From contig JAFCMP010000031.1 of assembly GCA_017506865.1 (NCBI GenBank), positions 1-64,000 of the forward strand: DNA of 64,000 nucleotides. The letters are read 5' to 3'. The stretch is from Tribonema minus (Eukaryota > Sar > Xanthophyceae > Tribonematales > Tribonemataceae). Numbering within the stretch: the stretch's first letter is position 1; each line of letters starts with the position of its first letter. A program made the position numbers and the translations under genes. The notes below the pieces were generated by a model. That model was not told the DNA's origin. It ran no database searches and was given only the letters and a program-made list of their open reading frames with translations. Positions 24,316-36,100 of this stretch are shown piece after piece.

Positions 24316-24964
24316 CGCGACAAATGCGCCGCCGTATGGGTGCGTGGTTGCACCGCAGCCTATGTCCGCTGCGAGCACGCAAGCGTATCTCGAGCACCTC
24401 GCTTCTTGCCAGCCGCAGCGGCGGCAGACGTGGCCGTCACTGCCACCGCAGCAGCAGCAGCCCCCGCTGGCGCCACCGCAGCAGCAGCAGCAGCAGCCGG
24501 CATATTTCTACACGCAGGAACCGTATCACATGGCCCACCCCCAGCCCCTGCCGCCTGGCATACATTCGATGGCAGGCGCTCCGGCACTGGGTGGTCTGGC
24601 CATGTTTCCGCGCACTGCAGGCGTGGTCGTCAGCAGCGGTAGCAGCGCCGCTGCTGCCAGCGGCGCCGGCACCGCCGCGTGCGCCATCGGTGCGGCGGCG
24701 GCGGCAGCGCAAGCGTCGGCGTTTCCTCCGCTGCTGGCGTCGTACGCAAGGCACCGCGGCTCGGACACAATGACCGTCGATACGCCGCCGATACCGCAAC
24801 ACGCCCCTGGCACGTCCAGTGCAGCGCTGCTCAACGAGACCGCCGCCGACGCAGACGCTATTGACCCACTTGATCTGCTGGAGGCCGTGTTCGACACGCC
24901 GCCGGACGCGCTGCCGCCGTGGCTGTACCCCCACCTGCGGGGCGGAGCGAGCAGCGGCAACTGA
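15891..24964 (+). CDS. Zn(II)2Cys6 transcription factor, paralogue B
   Basis: Exons: 15891-16079 (tentative), 16484-16620, 17114-18078, 19087-19307, 19811-19922, 20666-20962, 21328-21461, 22091-22181, 22483-22706 and 23585-24964. All phases agree and give 1,249 residues. The zinc cluster is C100, C103, C110, C118, C121, C128, interrupted by an intron at the same place as in A. Exon sizes match A exactly for three exons (137, 112 and 91 bases). The middle region around residues 369-440 ends in LWASIALGAILQG followed by ADELQLRHYANLSV, close to the fungal pattern ALGALLxGD...A..Y. The last exon carries polyglutamine, a PPPWLTE motif and a C-terminal DPLDLLEAVFDTPP motif, possibly an activation region. 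The first zinc-cluster intron appears to use a GC donor at 16621. A nuclear DNA-binding role is inferred from family. Confidence 0.82.
16993..17036. repeat. Perfect hairpin flanked by an 11-base direct repeat
   Basis: A 10-base perfect inverted repeat (17002-17011 against 17016-17025, 4-base loop) lies in the intron before the second zinc-cluster exon of B. The 11-base sequence ACTCACACCTT is present at 16993-17003 and again at 17026-17036. This layout resembles a very small foldback insertion with a target duplication, but slippage could also produce it. Confidence 0.6.
21892..21950 (+). pseudogene. Decayed partial copy of paralogue B exon 22091-22181 in the preceding intron
   Basis: The acceptor TCGGCGCAG and the first about 45 bases of the exon at 22091 are repeated 199 bases upstream. 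The copy encodes LILGDTGGWQARYTQL beside the true LLLGDTSGWQALYTEV. About 40 bases of exon interior are missing, and the donor reads TCAG-GC rather than TCAG-GT. Intron sequence before both copies is also similar (GTCAGTGCGCRAG...GCGTGACACT), so a segment of about 200 bases was tandemly duplicated. Confidence 0.75.
24232..24315 (+). repeat. CAG tract coding for polyglutamine in paralogue B
   Basis: A CAG repeat with few interruptions encodes about 27 residues, nearly all glutamine, right after the PPPWLTE motif in the last exon of B. Shorter CAG groups occur around 24040-24130 and 24450-24500. Paralogue A has only a short glutamine-rich stretch at the matching place. Confidence 0.9.
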
Positions 24965-26726
24965 TGCGAGAGGAGAGGCGACACATCTGCAGTAGCATGT
25001 CCCTATGTGAGCCATTTGGTTCACAGCATGCCAGGTGCCCGCATGCATTCCAGCACGGCGATCCGACGCCGCGACGCGCAAGTGCGCGCATGGATGCGCT
25101 GCCTCTGCCGCAGAGATGCCGCGCACATGGCCTGGGGGCCCAGCTGCGCGCCGCAGACGTGTATACTTTCGGAGTACTTCTATGTTTCTTTCGTGTGCAT
25201 TACTGCGTACAGTATCCTCTGCCACAGCCGCTGTCACTGAGGTCCTTGTACATTACCAGAGTGGTGGACCTTACAGTATGAGAGCTTGTAGTGCCCCTCG
25301 AGGCCTGCTGGTGACCGATTCTCACAGCACAGCCTACGCGCCGAAATCTGTGTGCCTTACACGCCTGCGCTGTGTGCGCGTCCCTTTCATTGTGCCAACA
25401 CTCAAGTTACCGACTCCAGTGCCATCGCTGGCACAGCCCTTAGAGCGACGGATTGCCTGCCTGGGACCTCCCAGGCTGCTGTGCGTGCGTACGATGCACT
25501 TGTTTCTGCTGCATGTACAATGGCGTGAGCTGATGCGCTGCCAGCCTGCACGTGTGTGGCAGTGTCCCAATATATCATCAATGCATATGATATGCCTGGC
25601 GCATGCGAAACGTGTCAATTGCATACTTTTACATACTTGTTGGCGGCGCGGTGCTCCGCCGCTTGTGGCAACGGGAACGTACCACATTGGGCATGCCATG
25701 CCGTGTGTGCGATCACGATGCCAGCGCTGCAATGCCGTCATCACAATGCAGTCATATGTGCTTGCGTGGTCCTGCTGTTTGCACACTTTGACAGGTCAAT
25801 TCAAGCGGTCCAGCACTCATGCACACGTGCATAATCAGGCTCAGTGTAAACAGAGCAAGCGCGGTAGCAACGTCGCCCCTCCCACAAAAGCGGCTGTGAA
25901 CTATCGTGTGATTGAAATGAACTGGCTTGTCATCTTGAGGACGACGCAGGGCAGGCATGCCAACAACAGGCCCATGCTCATTCTGCCTGCATAGCAACCA
26001 TTGCAGCCATTCAGTGACCCCCGATGAGCATGAGCATGCGCGTTTGCAATGGCAATATAGCATTGCATTTCGAAATGATATGGATCTTGACACAGATGTG
26101 TCGCACAAAGCTTTAATGAACTGCTGTGGCGTGACGCCAGCGATGCACCATTTCCGAAGAATGCCATTCTCGTCATGCGTGTCTGCAGCACAAGTCTGCA
26201 CTCAGGCACCAACACAGCACAGCGATCGTGTGTCACACGCTCCCGTGTGACATGACGCCAATGTTCACATCACTGGAGCTGCTGATGACACCACCACACA
26301 ATTGGAAGAAACAAAGGCGGCTGGCTGTCTTGTTTGCCTGCCCTAGAACCATGATCTAGCCCTTGATATTGCTGATCAGCCCGCTCCCCCTTCGCCCCCC
26401 CCTTCCTCTCCTTTGTCCGCCGATGCCAATCAGCATACACAGAACCTGCCTGTCGCACCATCCTGGCAGTTGTCCATCACCCGATGCTGGTGCAGCGTGC
26501 GCTGCCATTGCGTCTCCGCAGCACGGCCATGAAACGCCGCCTCTGCTACCAGTAGGGATGCTGCGCACACGCCATGATCCCCACGCCACCCGCAGCAGCC
26601 CACTGACCGCACAAGCCCCGCCCCTGTACGCAGAGCCCTGCGCGATCAGCGCTTGCTCGCACGCAGTGGGCGTACCGACCCCTTGATTTGCCCTCTAGTG
26701 CGCGCCCTGCACGCAGCGACACGGAG
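24965..26726. other. Intergenic region with one unexplained long open frame
   Basis: Base composition is less GC-rich than in the exons. A frame on the plus strand stays open from about 25035 to 25994 (319 codons from a GTG, about 290 from the first ATG). Its translation has no recognisable domain and is rich in Cys, His, Arg and Leu, unlike neighbouring proteins. The rest shows no coding signal. B ends at one side and the minus-strand membrane gene ends at the other, so two 3' ends converge here. Confidence 0.4.
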
Positions 26727-29279
26727 TCACGCGCTCTTGGCCTTGGCGCGCCTGCGCGCGCCAACGCCGCCGATCAGCAGCGGCGCCGCGAGCATGAGCG
26801 CCGGCTCCACGGACCACGCCACGTCGCCCGCGAGGTTCCCCCACCACGACGCCGCCTCGTGCCCCGGCCACCACAGCGGCCAGCCCACGAGCAGCGACAG
26901 CGGCGCCGGCGCGGCATTCGCCCAGTCCTCCGGCACAAAGTACGTGAGCGGTATCGTCGCGTAGCCCACGAACGCGACCACGTTCAGCAGCAGCAGCACG
27001 GCCTCGAGCTGCGCGTTCGCGTCGGCGGCGGCGGCGGCGCCCGCGGCGCGCGGCCGCGGCACGCCGTCGCGCCAGGCGCGCAGCGCGGTGGCGGCGGCGC
27101 GCGCCCCCGCGCGCGTCGGCGCCACGCGCGGCGGCTCCGGCAGCGCCCACGGCGCCTGCCCGATGCGCGGCGCCACGAGCTCCGCAACCTCCGTGTCGAG
27201 GGGGGCAGCGATGCGCAGGCGCGCGGCGGCGCGCGCCTTCGCGGCGAGCCGCCGCGCGACCCTGATCTCGTCCAGCATGACGTAGAGGAGGTACGCGAGG
27301 GCCACCTGGGGGGAGGGGGGGGGCAGCCATGAGGGGGGGGGGGGGGGGGGGGATGAGGGTGTCAGGCCGGCGGCGCCAGGGGGATGATGGGTCAGGGGGG
27401 TGATGGGGGTCAGGCCGGTGGCGCTGTGGCGTGCAACTTGGCGTGCTGGTGCGCATCAGGGCAGTGTAGAGAGGGGGTTGCAGCAGGTGACACGCTGCAG
27501 CCCGCAAATGCCGCTGTGCTGATGATTACTGATTGAAAGCAGGCTGCGAGCGCAATGGAATGTGATGAGAGTATCTGAACGCTGCACTTTGTGACATGAC
27601 GACCCATGGCATTGGCAATCTCTTCCAACATTCAGCAACAGCACAGGGTGGGTGCAAAAGTCTGACCAATTTGGAAAGGTCAACGGCCAGACTTCTTGAG
27701 TAAGCGCACACTGATAATTGCTGGGCAACTCGTCGCCAGTCAAGCTAGTAACACGCATTGAACTCTAGAACACCTTCAAGCATACAGTACCTTCTGCAGA
27801 CGTTCCATTCGTGTGTCAGGTGTACGGCGCCATGCTGTTATTGCCCAACATTTATTGCGCACACCTTCAAAAAGAGGTTGTGCCACTATTCCAGCCGTCA
27901 ACTTTGTGTGAATTTGGTTGGGGGGAAGCATCTGATTATATTCCTGTCCGCGAATGGCAGGTTGACTGTTGATGATTTGCAGAGCTCACGCACCAGACTT
28001 TTACTTGCGTCAATTTGAAGAGCTGTGATTGAACGGTGCATTGTCAGGGGAAACCTGCAGCATTTCGCAGCAGCGGCTCACAGCATCACGCCCATGATGC
28101 ACATGATCGCAGGCAGACTTGCTGACCACGAGAACCCATGTGATGGCTTCACCACATTGGACTCAATACTGCCCATGCACTGGTGGTGGTGGTGCCATGC
28201 GCAACCTCTACGCTTTGCACAATCAACTCAGTAGTGTCCATGCCTTGATGGTGGCGCCATTAGCAGACCGCAACACTTAATACAATCCAAAACATGGTGT
28301 CAACCTTCTTCGCCTGATGACTGCAACTATGGCGGCTATACCTTCACACTTTGGGAGCATCAGGCTTGTTGCTTGGGAGCAGTGGTTGTACGCCAACGCT
28401 CACTATAATCTGCAATATGCTTGTCTCTGGGCACAATGAGTATAACAGTCGGCTTGCTGCAGCAAACCATCATCTGCGTCGTTAATGTACACAAGAGACT
28501 GTGTCTGTATCAAAATAACCGTCATGTTGAAGTTGCCATCGAAAACTGCGTGTAATCTGCAGAGGCTACAGATTTGAGATCAATAACGTGAACGTCGGTC
28601 AGTCAGCCCAGCATGTGAGGTGTGAACCCGTAAACCATGACAGGCCCATCCACAGCGGTTGCTGATCACGACGTTTGAACCCTTTGAAAAAAAATAACAG
28701 CCTTGGGGGGAAATGAATTGACAGTGTTTGTTGCTATCAGCATACCTCTGTGATTGTCAGGGACCACACCAGGCGCGGGAACAGCATGTACTTGAGCCCG
28801 GACAGAGCAAGCGCCACAAACCCCTCCGCTATAATGAGCTGAGAAGCCCCCACCAGCACCCTCCTGATCCCAGCAGCTTTCCGTCGTCGCAAGAGCTCAG
28901 CGAATGCAGCCATGTCAGCAGCCTCTTGGGCAGCCTTGTCCTTCTCGGCAGCGGCATCCGCCGCACTGGGCTTTCGTTTCTTCTCCGGCTTGCCATCGGC
29001 GCCACTTCCAGTACGGTCCACGCCCTTCTCTGGACCGGCAACAGTCAGCCAGGCGGTGGCATTGGCTCTATCCTTCAGCCCACCGACCGTGCTGACGATT
29101 CCCTTCTGCACGTAGTAGACTGCGGCCACCAGTTGCAGTGCTATGATGAATGCATCCAGCCATGTGATGGCCTTGAAGCCCGGGAAAGGCTCGAAGACTG
29201 GGCTGGTGTGAGGCAGAAGCGACTTGGCGACGCATGCGCAGTTGCGCAGCAGCGCAATCACCACCTCAAGGGCGGGCAT
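26727..29279 (-). CDS. Predicted multi-pass membrane protein, family not recognised
   Basis: Two exons on the minus strand, 29279-28746 and 27305-26727, join in phase 0 to give 370 residues. The donor is GAG-GTATGC, and the acceptor follows a long C-tract (a G-tract on the plus strand at 27309-27350). Hydrophobic segments lie near residues 40-60, 140-165, 167-190, 285-312 and at the C-terminus (LMLAAPLLIGGVG). A charged Lys/Ala-rich loop follows the first segment (residues 85-125). The Trp-rich stretch GWPLWWPGHEAASWW sits near residues 330-345. An in-frame ATG 18 codons upstream is possible. I do not recognise the family; five or so membrane spans and no enzyme motif are all that can be said. 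Confidence 0.75.
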
Positions 29280-30185
29280 TGCTGCCGCACGCACGCACAC
29301 ACCACCACGCCGTTTTTGCGATAAGATCTTCAATCTTCAAACTTGAACTTCGAACTCTCGGTGAGGTGACGGTGACATGGGGAAGGGTAGGTATATACAC
29401 ACTCGTTGAAGCTGGTTCATTGCATCTCTTCGCCACAGCAGCCAGTTCATCTGGAGGGTGCGTCAGGACAGCTGGCATCGCTGGCGTCAAGCACCTGCTG
29501 CCAAGCTTCAGGGGGTGCCCGATTATTGTGTCAGAGTCTCAGCTCAAAGTCTCAGGCGCGCGCCTTGAGGGGTTACCATAGCTAGTGGGACGTCAAACAA
29601 GTGAGTGAAATTGGTCTGTAATGCTTGCTTTGGGTCTATAAACTCGACCTGGCCCATGACACATTTAGAAGTTTGTGTCCAAGACTAGCTTTCATGCGAT
29701 GCTCTGCGTACGTTGTTTCAGTTCGAATTTCAAGTGTAGGTGGTGCCGTGAAGACACTTGCACGCCTGTGCCATGGCGAGAGTACAACAGCATGGCGCTT
29801 TCAAGACCTCGTCCACCTTCTCTCCGTCTTCATCTGCAGCTTACGCCGGACATCTCAAATTCTCTCTCTTGTGTCATAATTCACCGTATCAGCGAAAATG
29901 GTGCATCATGCACGAGCTGAGGCAAAGGCTGCAACACTACTACGGTGGCAGCCACTGGCAGCTTGGCACTGTGCGCGCGACCGAGTCATTCAGATTTCCC
30001 TTGTGTTCACAGAGCTAATAACTTGGCTTTTCGTTTTGCAAATTCCGCACGCAGCCTCCACCATCGCCTCGATTCATTGCGCCACCATTCACATCATGAA
30101 GACTGTTTGGCGCATTCGTATTACATTCGAGAGAACACGGTGACACCCCTACATCTACAGCCGGGATTGGCCGACACTGCGAACG
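29280..30185. promoter_or_regulatory. Divergent intergenic region between the membrane gene and the PWWP-PHD gene
   Basis: The two genes point away from each other across about 900 bases, so this stretch must hold at least part of both promoters. It is clearly less GC-rich than the coding DNA. No TATA box or named site could be assigned with confidence. Near 29330-29350 there is a cluster of TTCAA-type motifs that also occurs in several other introns and spacers here. Confidence 0.4.
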
Positions 30186-33100
30186 ATGCCGCCAAGGGGC
30201 GTCAACCTTCAAGCGCCCGTCTGGGCGAAGCTTGCCAATTACCCTTTCTGGCCCGCACGTTATGCCAATGAGGCGGAGGCAGCGAAGGCGAGCAGTCACA
30301 GGAAGAGCCAGGAGCAAGTGTGCGTGTTTTTTCTTGGCAGCAACAATCTAGGTAAGCACACCTGGCTGGGATTCTTGTCCATGTTGTGGTATGGTGTTCT
30401 GCAAACAGAAGAAGCACTGGCAATATTTAAAACATTTTCTGCTGGCGACCGTAGCGCACATGCTGTGCCGTGGTGCTGCTGGTGCTGTTGCTGTTGCTCA
30501 TGCATTATCAAGACAACAATTCCATGAGCACAGCCTGCGCTGATATTTCAGGCACACAGAGCGCACACCATGCTTCATATCATGGCAGCGCGCGACGCTG
30601 CGCTGAATGGATTGTCTGAATGCAGCACACACAATCCCTGGCAACCATATCGCTCTGCACCAATCAGGCGCAGCGTGATGCCCGCACATGGCTCACAAGA
30701 AACTCCCACTGCCTATTTGCGACCCCGCTCACTCCCCCCTCGCTGCTGCCCCCCCCCCCCCCCCCTCCCGCAGCATGGGTACCGAAGGACAAGGTCATAC
30801 CGCTGGACAGGGCGTCCCTCACGCGCGACCCCTCGTGCAAGCACAAGAACAAGGCGTTCCACCGCGGCCTGCAGATGGCGTCGGAGATGCTGGACAAGCT
30901 GCCGGGGGGAGGGGGGCGGCGCCAGCGCAGCCAGCCGGTGGAGGCGTTCAGCAAGGCGGACAAGGGCTTCTGCCAGGCGTGCGCGAAGAGCTGCGAGGAG
31001 GGCACCATCATTGTCTGCGACGGTGAGTCCAGGAGGCACAGCGTATGTCTCATGGCAAAACAAAAAAATTCTTTTCTCTCGTGAAAGTCAATACTTGCAG
31101 GTATTGTGCTTTCATCGAAGCGCAACTTGGGGAACTCTACAGCGACTTGAGTTCTTTGCATCGGAAGGCAGCGGCAGTAACGTGTCTGCACATTTTGGTC
31201 AATGTGTGCAATGTCAACTTCAAATTCGAATTTCTGAGTACAAGGAGAGACAGGCGCCAGCTTATTGCGTGCACTGTGTTTAATAACGAATAGTTTGTTT
31301 TTTTAAAAGATATGTGAAGTTGACTATTTTCTAAAGCAAAACTGCGTTCGCTGACTAATTAGTCTTGCGCAAGAAGCTGAAACAGAAAAGACCTGCTTGT
31401 CCAACAACCACTACTTGCAAGTACATAGATAATTCATTGAAGCGCCACCTAGGGAAGTCCACAGCAACTTGTGTCCGTTGCATTGTAAGGTAGTAGCAGT
31501 CACGTGTCGTCACATTATGGTCAGCCGATTTTTCAAGCCTTGCTGGCTTATGATGCAGCAGAATGTACTCATTTAAGCCACAATTACAATGTCTAGCAGC
31601 GGCCGCAACCTTTAGATCGGCCAGCAGTGCATGCACTCATGTTCAACTCATGTTTTTTTCATACATAGTCATGAGCCCTAGCAGGATCGGTGTCCTGGAA
31701 ATGTAAAAAGTATGGATGTAGTTTTACAGAGCTTGTTGCGATTTGCACTGTGTTTTGTGACTCAAAAATTCTCCAAGTAAGGGATCTATGCCTGTCAAAT
31801 GAAAAAAATTCATCTCATGATTTTTGTTTGGCATACTAATAGAAACACAAATGAAGATTCTACCCCTTACATCAAGTAACGTGTTGTTGTTGTGGCTCGC
31901 CAGCGCATTTAACGTGTTGTCATTGTGGCTCGCCAGCGCATTTGGCATCAGATGATGCCGTACCTGAGCCTTGTGTCCAGAAAGTCATTTCCATACTTGA
32001 AGTACATGGCGATGAGCGAGAATCAATAGAGAGTACATGTGGACATGTGATGTGCTAACAATTTTCATGCCAACCACGGTACCGCTTCATCATTTCCATA
32101 CTTGAAGTACATGGGGCATGTGACATCTAAGGATTTTTATGCCATACATACATGAATACGCAAGGTACTGCTACATTTCGATGTTGCGCCACACTCAATA
32201 CAAGGTTTCAAAACCATCACACTGTACGCCTGATCACGTCTTGCCGCTCAATGAGGGCGCGCTTTCGCTCTTTGTTCCAGCATCGACTGCGTCAAATTTA
32301 GAGTTGCGCAACTATTGCAGTAGTTAGTTATTCGTGATGCCTGCTGGACCATTCGTTAGTTATTCGTTAGTTGTTTGTTATTTTACATATATTCGTTGTT
32401 TTTTGATTCGTTATGTAACTCTAGTCAAATTTGAAGTCGACAAAGACTCATGAGTATCGCCATCCAAAAAGTATTGCTACTGCCTTGTCACAAAGCTGGC
32501 AGACGCAGTCTTGCATACAACCACGAACCTGAACCAAAGCAGTGCACACGTAAACAGTTATACAGCTACCAGACGGCAGAGTGGCACACATCCTTTTCGT
32601 GCTTTGAAGTTTGTCACATTTTTGTCTAGGTGTTACAACTTTTTAGCTTCGTCTTTGAGGTGTCCAGCTGTAGTACTTGCTGAGGTGAACTGTGCTGTAA
32701 TGTGAATCCGCACTCAATAAACCATCTTCAGTGCTTGGGCTGGGATGTTGTGCAGCTGCGGCATGCAAGTGGTGTCGTGAGGCTCACTTTTCCTTTTTCA
32801 AGTCATTACTGTCAGCGTGTTGGCCTCATTGTGCGCATGCGTGCCGCCGCCGTCGCCGCCTCAGGCTGCACCAACGAATACCACCTGCAGTGCTGCCGCC
32901 CCCCGATCTCACGCCCCCCCAAAGGCGACTGGTTCTGCCACGACTGCACATCGCGCCCCAGCAAGATGCCCCCCGCGCCGCCCGGCACCCCCATGGCCGG
33001 CATGCCCCGCAAGAGCAGTCGCGGCGGCAGCAGCGGCGGCGCCGCCGCCGTCGCGCCGCCAGCCTCGGCCAAGCCGCGCGGCCGCCGAGCCCGCACGCGC

Positions 33101-36100
33101 AAGGCTGCTGCCGCGGCGCTGCCAGAGGAGGAGGAGGAGGAGCTCAGGAGCAGCGCCGACGAGTACAGCGGCAGCAGCAGCAGCGGCGGCGGTCGCGACT
33201 CGAGCGAGAGCGATGGCGGCAGCGGCGGCGTGCTGCACGGCGGGCGGCGGCGCAAGCGCGCAGCGGCCGGTGACGGTTCGAGCGATGCCGGCGGCGGCGC
33301 GCGCGGCGCGCCGCACGATCAGCGGCGCGGGCGGAAGCGCGCAGCAGCTGGCGGCGACGGTGTCAAAGGCGACGGCGGCGCGGGGCGAGCGCGGCGCGGG
33401 AAGCGGCTGAGCCGGCGCAACGCGGCCGCTGCCAGCGGCGTCGGCGGCGACTCCAGTGACGGCAGCGACAGCGGCGGCGCGGTTGAGCGCGCGCCGCGGC
33501 GGGGGCAGAAGAGAGGGGCGCCGCTGGCGAATGGCGGTGGCGGCGACGACAGCGGCTGCGGCGGCGCTGAGCTGCACAAGAAACGAGGGCGGCCGAAACG
33601 CTCGGTAGCACCGCTGGATGCGGACGCAAGCAGATTGAGCAATAGCGCAGGCCAGCAGCAGGGCCAGCAGAAGCGGCAGCGGCGGCCGCGCGGGGCGGCG
33701 CCTGCCACCGACGATGACTCGAGCGACAGCGACGCGGACGCGGCGGTGGTGCAGCAGCGGCAGCGGCCGCCGCCGCGCATTCGCAAGGGGCAGCCGAGGC
33801 GCGGCGCACCCGCAGCTGCAGACAGCGCTCAGTCGAGCGACAGCGACGGCGGCGGCGACGGCGCGCCACCGCCGCCGGCCGGGCGGCGTGTGAGAGCCAA
33901 GTCCGCAGAAGCAGAAGGCGGCGCCGCTGCACCCAGCGACAGCGACGGGGCGGGCGGCAGTGTCAAGCATCGTGGTTCGAGCAGCGACTGCGCGGATGGC
34001 GCAGCTGCAGCGGCCGGGGACGCAGCGATGGCAGACAGCGCTGCGGACAGCGTCGCGCATCAGCACAAGCGCGTGCGCCTGAAGCGCGGCGCAGCGTCGG
34101 GTGCGGGGAGCGCGGACTCCAGCGGCAGCGATTCGGGCAGCAGCGTCGCCGCGCCGCCGCAGCACGGCGCGCGCAGGCGGCTGAAGCGGTCGCAGCCGGG
34201 CGCCAACGGCAGCGGCGCGGCCGCCGACGGCGGCAGTAGCGTCGGACCGGCGCAGTCTGGGCGGCAGAGGCGATCGAAGCTTGCGGACGCGGACGCTGGC
34301 GCTGACGTCGATGCATTCGCGGCCAGCGGGGCGGCGCCGCGCCGCGCGACGCGGGCGCGCGGTGGCGATGACGTCCTGTTCCCCGGGCTCACGCGCGTGC
34401 GCTTTCCGCGCGCGCATGCTGGCGGGAAGGGCGCAGCGGCGGAGACGGCTGCGCTGCCGCCGCCGTCGCCACCCGCTCCCGCAGCTGCCGCCATTGCGGT
34501 TGTTGCGGCACGGGAGGCAGCGGAGGGCGCCGGTGCGGAGGCCGGAGAGGTTGGGCCGGGGGTGGCAGCAGCGGCGGACGATGCAGTTGCGGATGTGGAG
34601 GCAGCAGTGCAAGAAGGTGGCGATGGCGATGCGGCGGCAGCTGCCGTTCCGCAAGCGCCTCCGACGCCCGACAAAAAGAGCGGCCAGCTGCACACTCCGC
34701 CGCCGCCGCCGCCTGCAGAGGACGTCAAGGAGCCGGCGGATGTAGTGGAGACTGCAGCAGCGAAGGAGGAGGCGGCGGTAGCTGGCGAGGCAGCCGTGGA
34801 GTCAATTTCAGCACCGGCGCAGGTAGCAGTGTCACCAGCGGCAGCTGTGGCAGCACCGCGCGTCACGCTTGTGGATGCCGCTGTGCAAGCCGAGCTGCCA
34901 CTGGAGGTGACGCAGGAGTCAGCTGAGGCGTCAGCGGCGATTGCAGCTGCGCCAGCGGCAGCAGCAGCAGCGGCGGCGGCAGCGGCGCATGCGGCGGAGG
35001 CAGTGGCGCAGCACAAGGAGGAGGGGGCTGGGGAAGGGGACGCTGGTGGTGGTGCAGCGGCAGAGTCCAGCGCAGCTGCGGGGGGCGGTGCGGAGGCGGC
35101 GGCAGGCCTGAAACAGACAAAGGCAGACCCAGCTGCGGCTGATGCCGTGGTGGCGGCAGAAGTTGTGGAATCAGCTGCGCCAAAGTCCAGTCACGGCGAG
35201 CAGCGTAGTGACAGCGGCGGAGGCGGCGGCGGCAGCAACGAAGCAGATGTGAGAGCGCAAGAGGCTGCAGCAGTGCAGCAGGAGAGCGCGGCGCGCGCTG
35301 ATGCGGCAGCGCTTCAAGAGGCAGCAGTGGAGGAGGCGGAGCCGGCAGTGCCAGAGCCAGCCGACTGGTGAGTGCAGCATTTGTGACATAAGTTCAATGT
35401 TGAAGTTGCGCCTTGCAACTGCGGAGTTTACACTGTACCCATGCAGAAATCGTATTTACATCATTGACACTGCGTACACGCACATACATGATATCTGCAT
35501 GTGGCAGCATGCACAGAGTGTACAGCGCCATGTTTGATAGACCACACGTACTTGAATGTTTGCATCTCAGCCCTGTCCAAATCAAATCGAAGTAAAATCA
35601 ACTCACACCAGGGCACCTTGATCCCTCGCAAGTGCTTCCAATGGTCGTCATGGACCTCTTTGTGCAAGACACGTCAGGTTTTTGCTGTGACCTGTTTGCT
35701 GCAGTCTGCTGCACATTTCTCATGCATGCGCCTTGTTGGCACAGCGCCACGTGTACGCTCTCACACATCGACGCAGAATATGTTGCTTAACACCACAACA
35801 CGCGATCAGCGCGTGGAATTGTCAGTTGCTGCATTTGCATCACTCCCCTCTGTTCATACCCCCTCTTTTCGCATGCTCGCCGCAGCTTCCTTTGCAAGCA
35901 GCGCAACGCGGGCTGGCACAGCGGCCCTAACGGCGCCGATGTGAGCGGCACCGCAGTCATGTGCACTGTGCCCGGCTGCGGCATGGTGTACCATGCCGTG
36001 TGCGTGCGCAACGCCGTCCGCCCCGGCGGCAGCGGCAGCGCGGGCAGGCTCTCAGCAGCGCAGCAACACGGTGCCGGCAGCAGCAGCAGCAGTGGCAGCA

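Noticed and set aside
32909-34693. 594-codon minus-strand open frame opposite the PWWP-PHD linker
   Set aside because: It mirrors the low-complexity coding exon (Arg/Ala-rich, no domain), and the plus strand has consistent splicing on both sides.
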